A DNA stretch of 64,000 bases from Candidatus Gastranaerophilales bacterium (GTDB lineage Bacteria > Cyanobacteriota > Vampirovibrionia > Gastranaerophilales > Gastranaerophilaceae), in the NCBI GenBank assembly GCA_944326455.1, contig CALVEA010000008.1, forward strand, positions 1 through 64,000. Reading direction: 5' to 3'. The notes under the pieces were generated by a model. That model searched no databases and was not told the DNA's origin. It worked only from the letters and a program-made list of their open reading frames with translations. The stretch's first letter is position 1. Each line of letters opens with the position of its first letter. Positions 8,903-18,607 of this stretch are shown here, piece by piece. Both the position numbers and the translations under genes were made by a program.

Positions 8903-9445
8903 ATGATAACAGAAGCTGATATTAATATATTATTTAATCCGGAAACAATACAAAAAGAGATTAAAGAACTCGGTAAAAAACTCAATCAGGAATATGGAAA
9001 TGAGATTCTATATCTTATATGCGTACTAAAAGGTTCTGTGATGTTTCTGGTTGATCTTTCCAAGCACCTTAAAATGCCGCTCAGAATGGAATTTATAAGA
9101 CTCTCCAGCTATGGTTCAGATTTTACTTCCTCAGGAAGAGTTAATGCTGTCGACATATCACTGCCTGATTTAAACGGCAAAAACGTGCTTATAATTGAAG
9201 ATATTATTGATACAGGTCATACTGCAAAATTTCTTATAGATTTTATCAAACATAATTTCAAAACAAAGAGCTTGAAATTTTGTTCGCTTTTAGATAAAAA
9301 AATTAAAAGAGAAGTTGAAATAGATCCTGACTATTACGGATTTGAAATAGATGATAAGTTCCTTGTGGGATATGGACTTGACTACGACGGATACTACAGA
9401 AATCTTCCTTATATAGGGTATGTAGAAACTAAGGAGGCTGAATAA
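8903..9445 (+). CDS. hpt: Hypoxanthine phosphoribosyltransferase
   Basis: 180 residues. Purine salvage: hypoxanthine or guanine plus PRPP to IMP or GMP. The PRPP-binding loop is VLIIEDIIDTGHT, preceded by the LKGSVMFLVDL and RLSSYGS motifs. The C-terminal FLVGYGLDYDGYYRNLPYIG is characteristic. Its stop overlaps the next gene's start (TAATG), so translation is probably coupled. Confidence 0.95.
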   Translation: MITEADINILFNPETIQKEIKELGKKLNQEYGNEILYLICVLKGSVMFLVDLSKHLKMPLRMEFIRLSSYGSDFTSSGRVNAVDISLPDLNGKNVLIIEDIIDTGHTAKFLIDFIKHNFKTKSLKFCSLLDKKIKREVEIDPDYYGFEIDDKFLVGYGLDYDGYYRNLPYIGYVETKEAE

Positions 9446-10650
9446 TGCATAATATAAGAGAAATAGGAAAAGATTTATATTATATAGGCTGCTCCGATAG
9501 AAGACTGGCTCTTTTTGAAAGCGCATATCCTGTTCCCGATGGAATGTCATACAATTCTTATTTACTAAATGATGAAAAGACTGTACTGTTTGATACGGTA
9601 GATAAAAGCTGTTCGGAACAGTTTTTTGAAAATCTTGAAGCCGCCTTGAACGGCAAGTCTTTAGACTACATAGTTGTTCATCACATGGAGCCTGACCATT
9701 GTGCACTCTTGCAAGATGTTATAAGTATTTATCCTGAGGCAAAAATTGTTTGCACACAAAAAACTGTCAATATGATAAAACAGTTTTTTGATTTTGATAT
9801 TGATACAAGGTCTATGGTTGTAAAAGAAGGTGATATTTTAAATACCGGCTCGCATGAACTTGTATTTTACATGGCACCGATGGTTCACTGGCCGGAAGTC
9901 ATGGTTACTTATGATAAAACCGGCAAAATTTTGTTCTCCGCAGATGCATTTGGTTCTTTTGGAGCAATTAACGGAAACCTTTTTGATGATGAAGTTAACT
10001 GGGAAAGAGACTATCTTGATGAGGCAAGAAGGTATTATACAAATATTGTCGGCAAGTATGGACTTCAAGTACAGATGCTTTTAAAAAAGGCTGCAGGGCT
10101 TGATATTAAAATGATATGTCCGCTCCATGGGCTTATTATCAAGAATAACATTGGTTTGTTTGTTGAAAAATATGATAAATGGTCCAGCTATACCCCGGAA
10201 GAAAAAGGTGTTGTAATAGCATATACCTCTGTTTACGGAGGAACGGAGAATGCTTTGAATATTCTTGCCGGAAGATTAGCAGAAAAGGGCATTAAAGGCA
10301 TTAAGATGTATGATTTATCATACACACACTATTCTAAAGTTTTGGCAGAGTGTTTCAAGTATTCTAATTTGGTATTAGGAACGACCACATATAATGGCGG
10401 AATATTTGAATCTATGCAGAATTTCGTTCATGTATTGATCTCGCATAACCTGCAAAACAGAAAAATAAGCTTGGTCGAAAACGGTTCTTGGGCACCGGTT
10501 TGCGGGGGGCAAATAAAAAGCCTGCTGGAAGGATTAAAAGGTACAGAATTTATTGAACCGGGTTTTTGTATAAAATCTACACTGAAAAGTAGCCAGCTGG
10601 ATGAGCTTGAAAATGTTGTAAATACAATAGTAAAATCTTTAGAATTATAG
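9445..10650 (+). CDS. fprA: Flavodiiron protein (FprA family, O2/NO reductase)
   Basis: 401 residues. The N-terminal metallo-beta-lactamase-like domain carries diiron ligands in HHMEPDH, and a later ligand in CPLHG. The C-terminal flavodoxin domain starts near 255 (AYTSVYGGTENAL) and binds FMN. The family reduces oxygen to water or NO to N2O, protecting anaerobes. A rubredoxin follows 36 bp downstream and is the likely electron donor. Ribosome-binding site AAGGAGG lies inside the end of hpt. It is a two-domain form without fused rubredoxin or flavin reductase domains. Confidence 0.93.
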   Translation: MHNIREIGKDLYYIGCSDRRLALFESAYPVPDGMSYNSYLLNDEKTVLFDTVDKSCSEQFFENLEAALNGKSLDYIVVHHMEPDHCALLQDVISIYPEAKIVCTQKTVNMIKQFFDFDIDTRSMVVKEGDILNTGSHELVFYMAPMVHWPEVMVTYDKTGKILFSADAFGSFGAINGNLFDDEVNWERDYLDEARRYYTNIVGKYGLQVQMLLKKAAGLDIKMICPLHGLIIKNNIGLFVEKYDKWSSYTPEEKGVVIAYTSVYGGTENALNILAGRLAEKGIKGIKMYDLSYTHYSKVLAECFKYSNLVLGTTTYNGGIFESMQNFVHVLISHNLQNRKISLVENGSWAPVCGGQIKSLLEGLKGTEFIEPGFCIKSTLKSSQLDELENVVNTIVKSLEL

Positions 10651-10686
10651 TTTAATATACATATAAAGATTTAAGGAGGATATTTT

Positions 10687-10845
10687 ATGAAAAAATATGT
10701 TTGCACAGTATGTCATTACGAATATGATCCGGCAGTGGGAGACCCTGATAACGGAATCACTCCGGGAACTGCGTTTGAAGATTTACCTGCTGATTGGGTT
10801 TGTCCTCTATGTTCAGTCGGCAAAGACATGTTTGAAGCAGAATAA
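10687..10845 (+). CDS. Rubredoxin
   Basis: 52 residues, the standard rubredoxin length. MKKYVCTVC and the later CPLC provide the two C-x2-C pairs that bind one iron; the core keeps [15 protein letters not shown] and [11 protein letters not shown]. Ribosome-binding site AAGGAGGA is seven bases upstream of the ATG. It pairs with the flavodiiron gene just before it, most likely passing electrons to it, and a terminator follows at once. Confidence 0.96.
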   Translation: MKKYVCTVCHYEYDPAVGDPDNGITPGTAFEDLPADWVCPLCSVGKDMFEAE

Positions 10846-10847
10846 AG

Positions 10848-10877
10848 AAAAAGCCTCTCTTTTGAGAGGCTTTTTTT
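10848..10877 (+). terminator. Rho-independent terminator after rubredoxin
   Basis: GCCTCTC, TTTT loop, GAGAGGC, then seven T; A-rich on the 5' side. It ends the flavodiiron-rubredoxin transcript. Confidence 0.92.
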
Positions 10878-10967
10878 ACATAAAATGTATTATTTTTATT
10901 ATTAGGGCTAAAGACATTCCAAACTTTATTATAAAGAATAAGAAATCTTATTAGTTTAATATTGATT

Positions 10968-11014
10968 GGACTTTTCTTTTTTCTTAATTTAGATGCAAGA
11001 AAAAAGAAAAGTCC
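10968..11014. repeat. 18-bp inverted repeat, polypyrimidine/polypurine (left end)
   Basis: GGACTTTTCTTTTTTCTT (10968-10985) is mirrored perfectly by its reverse complement at 10997-11014 with an 11-base loop. A sister structure of almost the same sequence lies at 11324-11370. Confidence 0.8.
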
Positions 11015-11323
11015 CAAAAGAAAAAAGAAACACAGGCTGCTGCATTTTTCTACCGAAAAATGCCAGTTTACAACCCCTCTCCGGGGAACGTAAGCGGAAG
11101 GAGGGGAGGGCAGGATTCTTTAGCGAACGGTGTGAGCTTAGGAATCAGGGAGGGGCTAATTTCCACACCCCAACTCTCTCCCGTAGGAGAGTGTGAAACA
11201 CATCCTTTTTTTCGCGAGCGTGTTCCTGCAAGGTACAATAGCGAGCGTAAGAGATTGTGCGCAGCACAACCCTTATGATGCCCGCAGGGCATTGGAAACA
11301 GTGCGTGTTTTCTTTTTCTTTTC
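11015..11323. other. GC-rich composite intergenic element
   Basis: Higher GC than the neighbourhood. It holds several short palindromes: CCCTCTCC/GGGGA pieces near 11070-11110, CTCTCC-CGTA-GGAGAG at 11176-11191, and GCCCGCAGGGC around 11280-11290. GAGCG words recur. Overlapping short ORFs in all frames have no family-like features, so I treat the block as non-coding. Confidence 0.5.
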
Positions 11324-11370
11324 GTACTTTTCTTTTTCTTTGCTTCGCAAATAAAGAAAAAGAAAAGTAC
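11324..11370. repeat. 18-bp inverted repeat, polypyrimidine/polypurine (right end)
   Basis: GTACTTTTCTTTTTCTTT (11324-11341) pairs perfectly with 11353-11370 around an 11-base loop. Together with 10968-11014 it brackets a block of about 400 bp. Confidence 0.8.
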
Positions 11371-11463
11371 AAATGATTAAATTAATATAAAATAATACAT
11401 TTTATGTAAAAAGACTAATTCCGTGTTATAATATATTATGCCCAATATCATACAAATTCATTA

Positions 11464-11491
11464 TTGTTTAATCGGATGTCTAATGTATAAT
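11464..11491 (+). promoter_or_regulatory. Candidate clpP promoter
   Basis: TTGTTT (11464-11469), 16 bp, TATAAT (11486-11491) with TG directly before the -10 box; clpP begins 38 bp further with AGAAAGGA as ribosome-binding site. Confidence 0.5.
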
Positions 11492-11529
11492 TAAGGTGTC
11501 ATTTAATATTTGTAGAAAGGAAATAAAAG

Positions 11530-12117
11530 ATGAGTTTTGTACCTGTAGTAATAGAACAATCCAGCAGAGGTGAAAGGTCTTTTGATATTTTCTCAAGATT
11601 GTTAAGAGAAAGAATCATATTTTTAGGCACACCAGTAGACGATATGGTTGCAAACCTTATTGTTGCACAGCTTCTTCTTTTGGATAGCGAAAACCCGGAA
11701 AAAGATATTATGTTATATATTAACTCACCGGGAGGAAGTGTTACTGCAGGATTTGCAATATATGATACAATGCAGCACATAAGAGCTGATGTGTGCACAA
11801 TCTGCCTGGGACAGGCTGCATCAATGGGTGCATTCCTGCTTTCAAGCGGTGCAAAAGGTAAGAGAATGGCTCTCCCTCATTCAAGAGTCCTTATTCACCA
11901 GCCATTGGGCGGTGCTCAGGGACAAGCAACCGATATCGAAATCCAAGCTCAGGAAATCTTAAGAATTAAGAAATCTTTAAATGAAATTCTTGCAGCTAAT
12001 ACAGGACAATCTTTGAAAAAGATTGAAAAGGATACTGATAGAGACTATATCATGACTCCTCAAGAAGCTCTTGAATACGGTATGATTGACAAAGTTATTA
12101 CCAAAGATGAGTCATAG
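11530..12117 (+). CDS. clpP: ATP-dependent Clp protease proteolytic subunit
   Basis: 195 residues. Serine peptidase forming the 14-subunit proteolytic barrel. Catalytic serine in [11 protein letters not shown], histidine in RVLIHQP, and the aspartate in [27 protein letters not shown] is the oxyanion/handle region. It is followed after 38 bp by clpX, its partner unfoldase. Two other Clp-related proteins without ATPase are encoded upstream at 3638 and 6176. Confidence 0.97.
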   Translation: MSFVPVVIEQSSRGERSFDIFSRLLRERIIFLGTPVDDMVANLIVAQLLLLDSENPEKDIMLYINSPGGSVTAGFAIYDTMQHIRADVCTICLGQAASMGAFLLSSGAKGKRMALPHSRVLIHQPLGGAQGQATDIEIQAQEILRIKKSLNEILAANTGQSLKKIEKDTDRDYIMTPQEALEYGMIDKVITKDES

Positions 12118-12155
12118 TTAAAGCCGGATAATAAATAATTAAAATTGGAGATATT

Positions 12156-13487
12156 ATGTCATCAAACGACAGATTAAAGTGTTCATTTTGCGGTAAAACA
12201 CAAGACCAGGTAAAAAAACTTATTGCAGGTCCTGATGTTTTTATCTGCGATGAGTGCGTTGAACTTTGTAATGAAATTCTTGATGAAGAATTCTTTGAAG
12301 CAAAAGAAAAAACAAAAGAAATAAAAGACGGCGATGTTTCAGATATTGAAACAAAACCTATACCAAAACCACACGAAATAAAAGCATATCTTGACCAGCA
12401 TATTGTAGGACAAGATGATGCTAAAAAAGTTTTGTCAGTTGCGGTATACAACCATTACAAACGTTTAAGACATAATAAAAAAGAAGATACTAACGGTGTT
12501 GAAATTCAAAAGTCAAACATATTGCTTGTAGGACCTACCGGAAGCGGTAAGACTTTGTTAGCACAAACCCTTGCAAAAATGCTTGATGTACCTTTTGCAG
12601 TGGCTGATGCAACGACGTTGACAGAGGCAGGGTATGTCGGAGATGATGTCGAAAACATTCTTTTAAGACTTTATCAAAATGCTGATTATGATGCTAAAAA
12701 GGCAGAAAAAGGCATAATTTATATTGATGAAATTGATAAAATTGCAAGAAAGTCTGAAAACACCTCTATTACAAGAGATGTTTCCGGCGAAGGTGTACAA
12801 CAGGCATTATTAAAACTGATTGAAGGAACTGTTGCAAATGTACCGCCGCAAGGAGGCAGAAAACATCCTCAGCAAGAATTTATACAGATAGATACAAGTA
12901 ATATTCTATTTATTGTAGGCGGTGCCTTCGTAGATTTGGATAAAATTATTGAACACAGGGTTAAAGACGGTTCTTCAATTGGTTTTGGGAAAACTGCACC
13001 TACTCAGGCAGAAAAGGAACAGGCTGCGGCTAAATTATTGAAAAAATTGCAGCCGGAAGACTTGCTCAAGTTTGGTTTAATACCTGAATTCATCGGCAGA
13101 ATTCCTGTTTATGCAGTACTTGATGCTCTTGATGAAGCTACATTAAAAATGATTCTAACAGAGCCAAAGAATGCAGTACTCAAACAGTACAAATGCCTGC
13201 TTGAAATGGATGGTGTTGAACTTGACTTTGAACCGGAAGCCGTCGATTTAATAGCTAAAAAAGCTATTAAACGTAAAACCGGTGCCAGAGCTTTGAAATC
13301 TATAGTGGAAGAATTAATGCTTGATGTAATGTATGATATTCCATCAGATTCAAGTATCAAGAAATTTACCATTACTAAAGAAATGGTAGAAAAAGAAGAA
13401 GAAAAAACTGAAACTAAATCAGACTTGTCATCAGAGCATGCGGAGTTAATACCGATGCCAAAAAAGTCTCAGGTTGAAATTGCATAA
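12156..13487 (+). CDS. clpX: ATP-dependent Clp protease ATP-binding subunit ClpX
   Basis: 443 residues. N-terminal zinc domain (CSFCGK ... CDECV, 13-45), AAA+ module with Walker A GPTGSGKT, pore-loop region [10 protein letters not shown], Walker [11 protein letters not shown], and sensor/arginine regions in the C-terminal half ([18 protein letters not shown]). It unfolds substrates and feeds ClpP. Forms an operon with clpP and ends at a strong terminator. Confidence 0.97.
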   Translation: MSSNDRLKCSFCGKTQDQVKKLIAGPDVFICDECVELCNEILDEEFFEAKEKTKEIKDGDVSDIETKPIPKPHEIKAYLDQHIVGQDDAKKVLSVAVYNHYKRLRHNKKEDTNGVEIQKSNILLVGPTGSGKTLLAQTLAKMLDVPFAVADATTLTEAGYVGDDVENILLRLYQNADYDAKKAEKGIIYIDEIDKIARKSENTSITRDVSGEGVQQALLKLIEGTVANVPPQGGRKHPQQEFIQIDTSNILFIVGGAFVDLDKIIEHRVKDGSSIGFGKTAPTQAEKEQAAAKLLKKLQPEDLLKFGLIPEFIGRIPVYAVLDALDEATLKMILTEPKNAVLKQYKCLLEMDGVELDFEPEAVDLIAKKAIKRKTGARALKSIVEELMLDVMYDIPSDSSIKKFTITKEMVEKEEEKTETKSDLSSEHAELIPMPKKSQVEIA

Positions 13488-13518
13488 AAAAAAGTCCCCG
13501 TAGCGGGGACTTTTTTTT
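13486..13518. terminator. Terminator between clpX and a convergent gene
   Basis: AGTCCCCG, TAG loop, CGGGGACT, with eight A before and eight T after. Because both flanks are suitable it can serve both strands; the leftward 791-residue gene ends inside it. Confidence 0.92.
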
Positions 13519-15892
13519 AACTTTCGATTGTAACCGAACCGCCTAATTTTTTGTATTCGGCAAAAATCATATCCACAAAGTCTCTGAAAGAAATTTGATA
13601 AGATTTTTCATCAATACCATCTTTATCAACACCTTCAACTATTGTATTACGATAGCTTCCATCCTGGCAGTCCCTGACTGCATTTGAAGTATTTGTTGCT
13701 ATATCGCCGCTGCGTTTTGAATATCCGACAGGACCTTTGCTAACTAAAGTATTAATAACATTTGTAACTGCTGTATTCAAGGTAGATGCCTCAAGCCCAG
13801 CTCCGGTGAGTGCGGTAATAATATAATTACCAAGTTCATTTAAGCGGCTATGAACAGTTCCTTGGTTGTCATCCCAGCCATTTTTCTTTGCTCGTTTTTC
13901 ACGGCGGTGTAATTGGATAACTGCATCATTATTGTATAAATCCGCAAATGAGAATCCTGTAAGCTGGCTGCCGTTTGAACCGCATCCGTAGGTCTCAAGG
14001 TGTTCAGAAATACCGCCCCAAGCTGCAACCTGATCAAGAAGTGATTCAACAGTAAGTTCACACTTTAAGTTTATCACCTTAGGTTCACCGACTTGGATAC
14101 CATCAACCATAGCATATACTTCTACCTTCAGATATCCTTCTGTAGAACCAGCCTTAATAGTTAGAGCACCTAAATCAGTACAAGAAACACTGCCGCTGCC
14201 GCTAACAACAGAAGCGCTGTATGTTATACGGCTAGGGTCAACAGTCCTGTCACCGTTCTGAATTGTAGCACTTACATTCAAATTCATTGTGCAGCCCAAT
14301 CCAAGTGTATAATCACTGCTTATACCGGACCAAGCTGAAACTGACATATTTTCAATCTCGCCTATTTCGGCAGCTTTTTCCATCAATTCCTTAATTTTTA
14401 TAGTAAATTCTGATGGATAAGAAGCATTATTAATAGTTGATTTATAATCTGAACCCATGATTTCAATTACAGCATCTTTCAAAGCTCCGCCTTTATCAAC
14501 TAATGCTTCACAATATTTGAGTGCTGCATCTTTATACATCTGTAAAGATTTATCATTATCTTCCTCAGCTGCAGCTGCTTCTACTGAGCTGTCATAAATA
14601 GATTCCAATCCGCTTAACGGAACTTCAGAAAGTTCTGCTGACGGAAACAGTTCAGAAAAATTAGACAAAAGTTGTTCAGTAAAGTATGAAATTACATCAG
14701 ACTTGGATAAATCACCTGAAACAACTTTATCTGCAACTTCATTCATAAGCTGATTGTATAAATCCGGCAGGAATTTGGAATCCTGAGCTAAGACGCCGGC
14801 ATAGGTTTCGCCAAGCTTATTTAAGATTGAATTGTATAACTCAGAACCTTCGGATGGATCTAACAAAGAAAATACTTCTATCCTTGTCAAAAGGTCTTTA
14901 TATTCTTGAGAAGATGTAAATTCTGCCGATGAAATAGAGCTAATCATTTCATCAAAGTTTCCAAATGTTGCAGAAGATAATTTGGAATCTATAAATGAAT
15001 CAATTGCTAAATCAATCACTTCTGCAGATTTTTCATAATTGTCACCAGTTTTAATAGATTCAAGCGCTGCTTCCAATTTAGATTTGAGCACTTGTTTCTG
15101 AATATCATTCAAAGGGGAGTTTAGCTCCGGGTTATAGCCGAGGGAAGTCAAGTCATAACCTGAATCAGAGCCTAAACCTGCAGTAGCGAAATAAGCATCA
15201 ATAATATTTCTAATTTCATCTTTAATTTGAGCAGGTTCAACTTGCGAAGAAGAAGCGGAGATATTATCCAAATATTTAGTTAAAATACCTTGTAAAGTAG
15301 CGTCGTCCGCAATCTTATAATCAGCATAGTCAGCTAGAACAGTGGAAATAAGTTCATTTTGATATTCTAAAGCACAGTATTGAGCAGTATATTTATTTTC
15401 AATAGCCGGTCTGAATTGTTCTAAATAAGAAACTAAATCACCTTGACAGCCTTCTTCATCAACCCATTTGTCAACATAAGGAGCAAGTTCATTAATAACA
15501 TCTCTTCTCCACTCAGCATCATAAGAATTGAGGACCCCTGTGGATACTATGGCACTGCTGGTGTATTCATTGAACTTTTCATAAGCTTCAATACGCTGAT
15601 TCATTTTTTCGAGTTCTTTATCATCAAGACCATTATAATTTCTAATATTCTGAGTACCTTTTATAACATTAGTACTTTGGTTTGTATCAATAGATTTCCA
15701 GAACTTATTGATGAGGTCATTATCAAGTGTTAACCCCATTTGTTCACCGTCCCATTCACTATTAAGGAATTTTCTAAATTCGGCTTTAATAACAGAGCCG
15801 TCGTCATTTCCGTATTCACTATCAACTGTTTCGCTCCAATTTTGACCGTATTGTGATAAAAATTGATAAAACTTTGTGATTTCGTTTGACAT
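13517..15892 (-). CDS. Large lineage-specific protein with Ig-like segment
   Basis: 791 residues, no signal peptide, no membrane helix. The N terminus (about 20-110) has two acidic loops with DDG and DTNQS that resemble degenerate EF-hands. Residues 110-520 are helical and acidic. Around 525-625 a Ser/Gly/Val-rich region (SASVVSGSGSVSC) looks like an Ig-like beta domain. The C-terminal part is shared with the truncated paralogue at 16060-17358. Strong AAGGAG ribosome-binding site. I do not know the family and assign no function. Confidence 0.8.
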   Translation of the reverse strand: MSNEITKFYQFLSQYGQNWSETVDSEYGNDDGSVIKAEFRKFLNSEWDGEQMGLTLDNDLINKFWKSIDTNQSTNVIKGTQNIRNYNGLDDKELEKMNQRIEAYEKFNEYTSSAIVSTGVLNSYDAEWRRDVINELAPYVDKWVDEEGCQGDLVSYLEQFRPAIENKYTAQYCALEYQNELISTVLADYADYKIADDATLQGILTKYLDNISASSSQVEPAQIKDEIRNIIDAYFATAGLGSDSGYDLTSLGYNPELNSPLNDIQKQVLKSKLEAALESIKTGDNYEKSAEVIDLAIDSFIDSKLSSATFGNFDEMISSISSAEFTSSQEYKDLLTRIEVFSLLDPSEGSELYNSILNKLGETYAGVLAQDSKFLPDLYNQLMNEVADKVVSGDLSKSDVISYFTEQLLSNFSELFPSAELSEVPLSGLESIYDSSVEAAAAEEDNDKSLQMYKDAALKYCEALVDKGGALKDAVIEIMGSDYKSTINNASYPSEFTIKIKELMEKAAEIGEIENMSVSAWSGISSDYTLGLGCTMNLNVSATIQNGDRTVDPSRITYSASVVSGSGSVSCTDLGALTIKAGSTEGYLKVEVYAMVDGIQVGEPKVINLKCELTVESLLDQVAAWGGISEHLETYGCGSNGSQLTGFSFADLYNNDAVIQLHRREKRAKKNGWDDNQGTVHSRLNELGNYIITALTGAGLEASTLNTAVTNVINTLVSKGPVGYSKRSGDIATNTSNAVRDCQDGSYRNTIVEGVDKDGIDEKSYQISFRDFVDMIFAEYKKLGGSVTIES

Positions 15893-16028
15893 TTTTAACT
15901 CCTTTATTTCCCTTTTTCTATTATTTAATTAGTATTACGGCATTTATTCTCAAAAACTTTAATAATTTGATTAAAATTGTTACAAAAATTAACATAATTA
16001 GCCGTTAAATGAATTAAGAATATAAAAA

Positions 16029-16058
16029 TTTTTCGGGGCGGTACACCGCCCCGAAAAA
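16029..16058. repeat. 14-bp hairpin at the pseudogene breakpoint
   Basis: TTTTTCGGGGCGGT, AC, then its exact reverse complement. The T run precedes and the A run follows the stem, the opposite of a terminator on either strand. It lies exactly where homology of the downstream reading frame begins. Confidence 0.75.
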
Positions 16059-16059
16059 T

Positions 16060-17358
16060 GAAAACGGCTACGGAGATTTATCCGTCTCTGAGCTTAACAA
16101 TCTTTATAACAAACAGGTTGAAAAAGCTGACGAAATAGTAGATTCTGATTCAGAAAAAGCTCTTGAAATAAGACGCGAAGCTGCAATACAATACTGCGAT
16201 TCAATGGTTGCTAAAGGCGGCGATTATAAAGCTGCTGTTATTGAAGTTTTTGGTACTTCAAACTACAAATCTGAAATTAACAAAATGAAACCTTCTGAAA
16301 TCAATGATTGTATGAGAAAACTTATGAATAAAATTTCCGGAATTGTTGAAAAAGTTGATATTAGCACACTTAATTCTGAATCAGCATTCAATAGTATTAT
16401 AAATGATTCATCCTTCAATTATAACGGAACATCCTTAAGCAGCGCATCAGCAGTTTGCTCATATTACGTAACTGATAGCGGCAGCATTAAATTTGTAAAC
16501 TACGGAGTTACTCGTGGTGTGTTTGATGACAGTGAAAATGCTGAATTGAATAACCTCTTCAATAATAAGATTAGAAACAAACTGGAAGAAACTTATTCTT
16601 CTGAAATAAAAACCCTCAATCTTTCAAATACTGAAAAAGACAATATCTTCAACCAAGCCTTGTTTATGGCATTATCTGACAGAAGTGTTATGCTTTCTAT
16701 GTATGAAACCACTTCGCTATCCAAAATTGTTGAAGCGGTATGCGAAAATTACACTCAAATCCTTACAAAAATTTCAAATGATGAAAATGCAAGAAAATAC
16801 TTTAAAAATATTAACGGAAATTCATTACTCGCAGGCAGAAATACCGGCACTGGTACAAAATCCTATAATACAAATGCTGATGTCAGCAGAAACCTTAACA
16901 AGTACTATCAAGATGGCACTACACAAGGAGAGGATGACTGGACTCTGATTAATTCCAGAGGCACCGAAACCTTCAACTATGGAGGGGGCAGCGGCAGCAT
17001 AGTTGTTCTTACAATTAGTGCAGCCGGAGACCGTGATGCTGTTAACAACGCAATGAAATCAATATTAAAAGACTTCATTGACCTGTATAGCAGCTATATC
17101 TCCGCAGACAGAATAATTGAACTTTACAAAGAAGCTCAAGAAATCGCATTTGGAAATCTGGAAACTACAGTGGACAATGAAACCGCCAGCGGAAGTGCAA
17201 TATATGGTTACGGCGAATGTAAGAGCGGCAGTGAGAGAGATAACACAGATACCAGAAAAACAAGTGGTTCAAACATCTATTACGGAGTTAACTCTATCCT
17301 TATAAACGTCATCTATGAAATGGAAAAATTATTAACCAAAGAAATTATGGGAGCTTAG
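16060..17358 (+). pseudogene. 5'-truncated paralogue of the 791-residue protein
   Basis: An open frame runs from about 16018, but no start codon with a ribosome-binding site exists before an ATG at 16204. Codons from 16060 already encode homologous protein: LSVSELNNLYNKQVEKAD, then AIQYCDSMVAKGG and AAVIEVFG, matching LSGLESIY, ALKYCEALVDKGG and DAVIEIMG in the intact gene at 13517. The C-terminal halves also share their layout. The fragment starts right at a hairpin and lacks the N-terminal ~440 residues. Initiation at 16204 could still give a 384-residue product, so function is not excluded. Confidence 0.75.
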
Positions 17359-17367
17359 GCTTCAAAC

Positions 17368-17404
17368 AAAAAAACACCATGGTCTACGACCATGGTGTTT
17401 TTTT
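17368..17404 (+). terminator. Terminator after the truncated paralogue
   Basis: ACACCATGGTC, TAC loop, GACCATGGTGT with flanking A and T runs. A well-formed terminator suggests the fragment was, or still is, the end of a real transcription unit. Confidence 0.9.
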
Positions 17405-17510
17405 GTATTTACAATATTTTCTGCATCACTTGATTTTTTATTTTGACTGTATTAGTATCAATCTTGTAGAGTGCTTACGCCAATATGACACTCAACAAAA
17501 AGGAAAAACT

Positions 17511-17780
17511 ATGTCTATCAATTTGAAAAACAAACAGGAAATCATAGCAAAATTTGGTGCTGATGCCAAAGACACCGGTTCAGCAGAAGTACAAATCGCT
17601 ATGCTTACTCAAAAAATTTCTGAACTTACAGAGCACATGAAAGCCAACAAAAAAGACTTTGCTACAAAACGCGGTCTTTTAATGATGGTTGGTAAGAGAA
17701 AAAGACTTCTTTCTTACCTTAAGTCTAAAAATCTTGAAGGTTACAGAAGTTTGATTAAAGAACTCAATATCAGAGGTTAG
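17511..17780 (+). CDS. rpsO: 30S ribosomal protein S15
   Basis: 89 residues, exactly the family length. Motifs [16 protein letters not shown] and [10 protein letters not shown] are typical. It binds 16S rRNA in the platform. The ATG follows AAAGGAAA; a longer frame upstream is an artefact. Unlike many genomes pnp is not adjacent (it is at 41 kb). Own terminator downstream. Confidence 0.97.
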   Translation: MSINLKNKQEIIAKFGADAKDTGSAEVQIAMLTQKISELTEHMKANKKDFATKRGLLMMVGKRKRLLSYLKSKNLEGYRSLIKELNIRG

Positions 17781-17796
17781 TCTGATTGATGTAGTT

Positions 17797-17828
17797 AAAA
17801 AAAGGAACCTTATCAAGGTTCCTTTTTT
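17797..17828 (+). terminator. rpsO terminator
   Basis: AAGGAACCTT, ATC loop, AAGGTTCCTT followed by T residues. Confidence 0.9.
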
Positions 17829-17851
17829 GTTTATTTGACCAAACGCTCCGG

Positions 17852-18493
17852 CTACGGAGATGTTTTGTATGTTGTCTTATCAGCTGATGCGGTTTTTAAA
17901 TCATTTTTCTTATCATTCATTTTAAGCGGATTAGATAAATATGCAGTTGTTAGCGGATCATTTCCTTTTACCAGCCCATATTTATCAACATAAAGCTGGA
18001 ATGTATCAGGTTTTGGACAGCTTGTTTTATTATAACTGCAATTTTTACCGCTGTCACCGCTCAAATCAATAGTTATAATCGAGTTGCCATCGGAGCTTGT
18101 ATTTATTGTCCACTTTACTCCATCACCTGTTGTAAAATTAACTTTTGAATTTGATGAAGTTGCCGAAGCCTTAAGTTTCATATTCGCTGCTAGAAGATAG
18201 CCATACTTATTAGTGCCGCTATAGGTAGAAGAATTGTAAGGAGTGGTTAACGGCTGATACTGGCAGCCTAATCCATAACAAGTATCATTACTCCCTTTCT
18301 TATAATATATAGCATTATTGTCTAATAAATTTTCAGTAATAGAAGTTATTGATTGGTGTAAATTCACAACTTTCATTTTATTTTTGTCAGGCATTGCATT
18401 TCCAATTGCTACTCCCATTAATGCTGATGCTACACCTATAATACCAAGCGTCACTACAACTTCAGCCAGAGTAAATCCTCTTTTGTAACTCAT
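17852..18493 (-). CDS. Prepilin-like protein (type IV pilin / type II secretion pseudopilin N terminus)
   Basis: 213 residues. Starts MSYKRGFTLAEVVVTLGIIG: a short basic leader, the prepilin peptidase site G^FTLAE with glutamate at +5, and a hydrophobic helix. The remainder is Ser/Thr/Asn-rich with cysteines in CYGLGC and CSYNKTSC that may form disulfides. Likely envelope or extracellular. No assembly genes are nearby. A second such gene is at 40240. Confidence 0.85.
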   Translation of the reverse strand: MSYKRGFTLAEVVVTLGIIGVASALMGVAIGNAMPDKNKMKVVNLHQSITSITENLLDNNAIYYKKGSNDTCYGLGCQYQPLTTPYNSSTYSGTNKYGYLLAANMKLKASATSSNSKVNFTTGDGVKWTINTSSDGNSIITIDLSGDSGKNCSYNKTSCPKPDTFQLYVDKYGLVKGNDPLTTAYLSNPLKMNDKKNDLKTASADKTTYKTSP

Positions 18494-18607
18494 AAAAACC
18501 CTTTCTCTTCTCCATCAGTAAAATATTAAGTATTGCGTTGCACATTGACAATTATAGCAATTTTTTCAAACCTTTACAACCCTGCAAAGAATTTCTTATA
18601 CTGCTTT

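Noticed and set aside
10993..11372. Several overlapping ORFs of 66-75 residues on both strands in the GC-rich block
   Set aside because: They overlap one another in many frames, lack ribosome-binding sites, and consist of translated palindromes.
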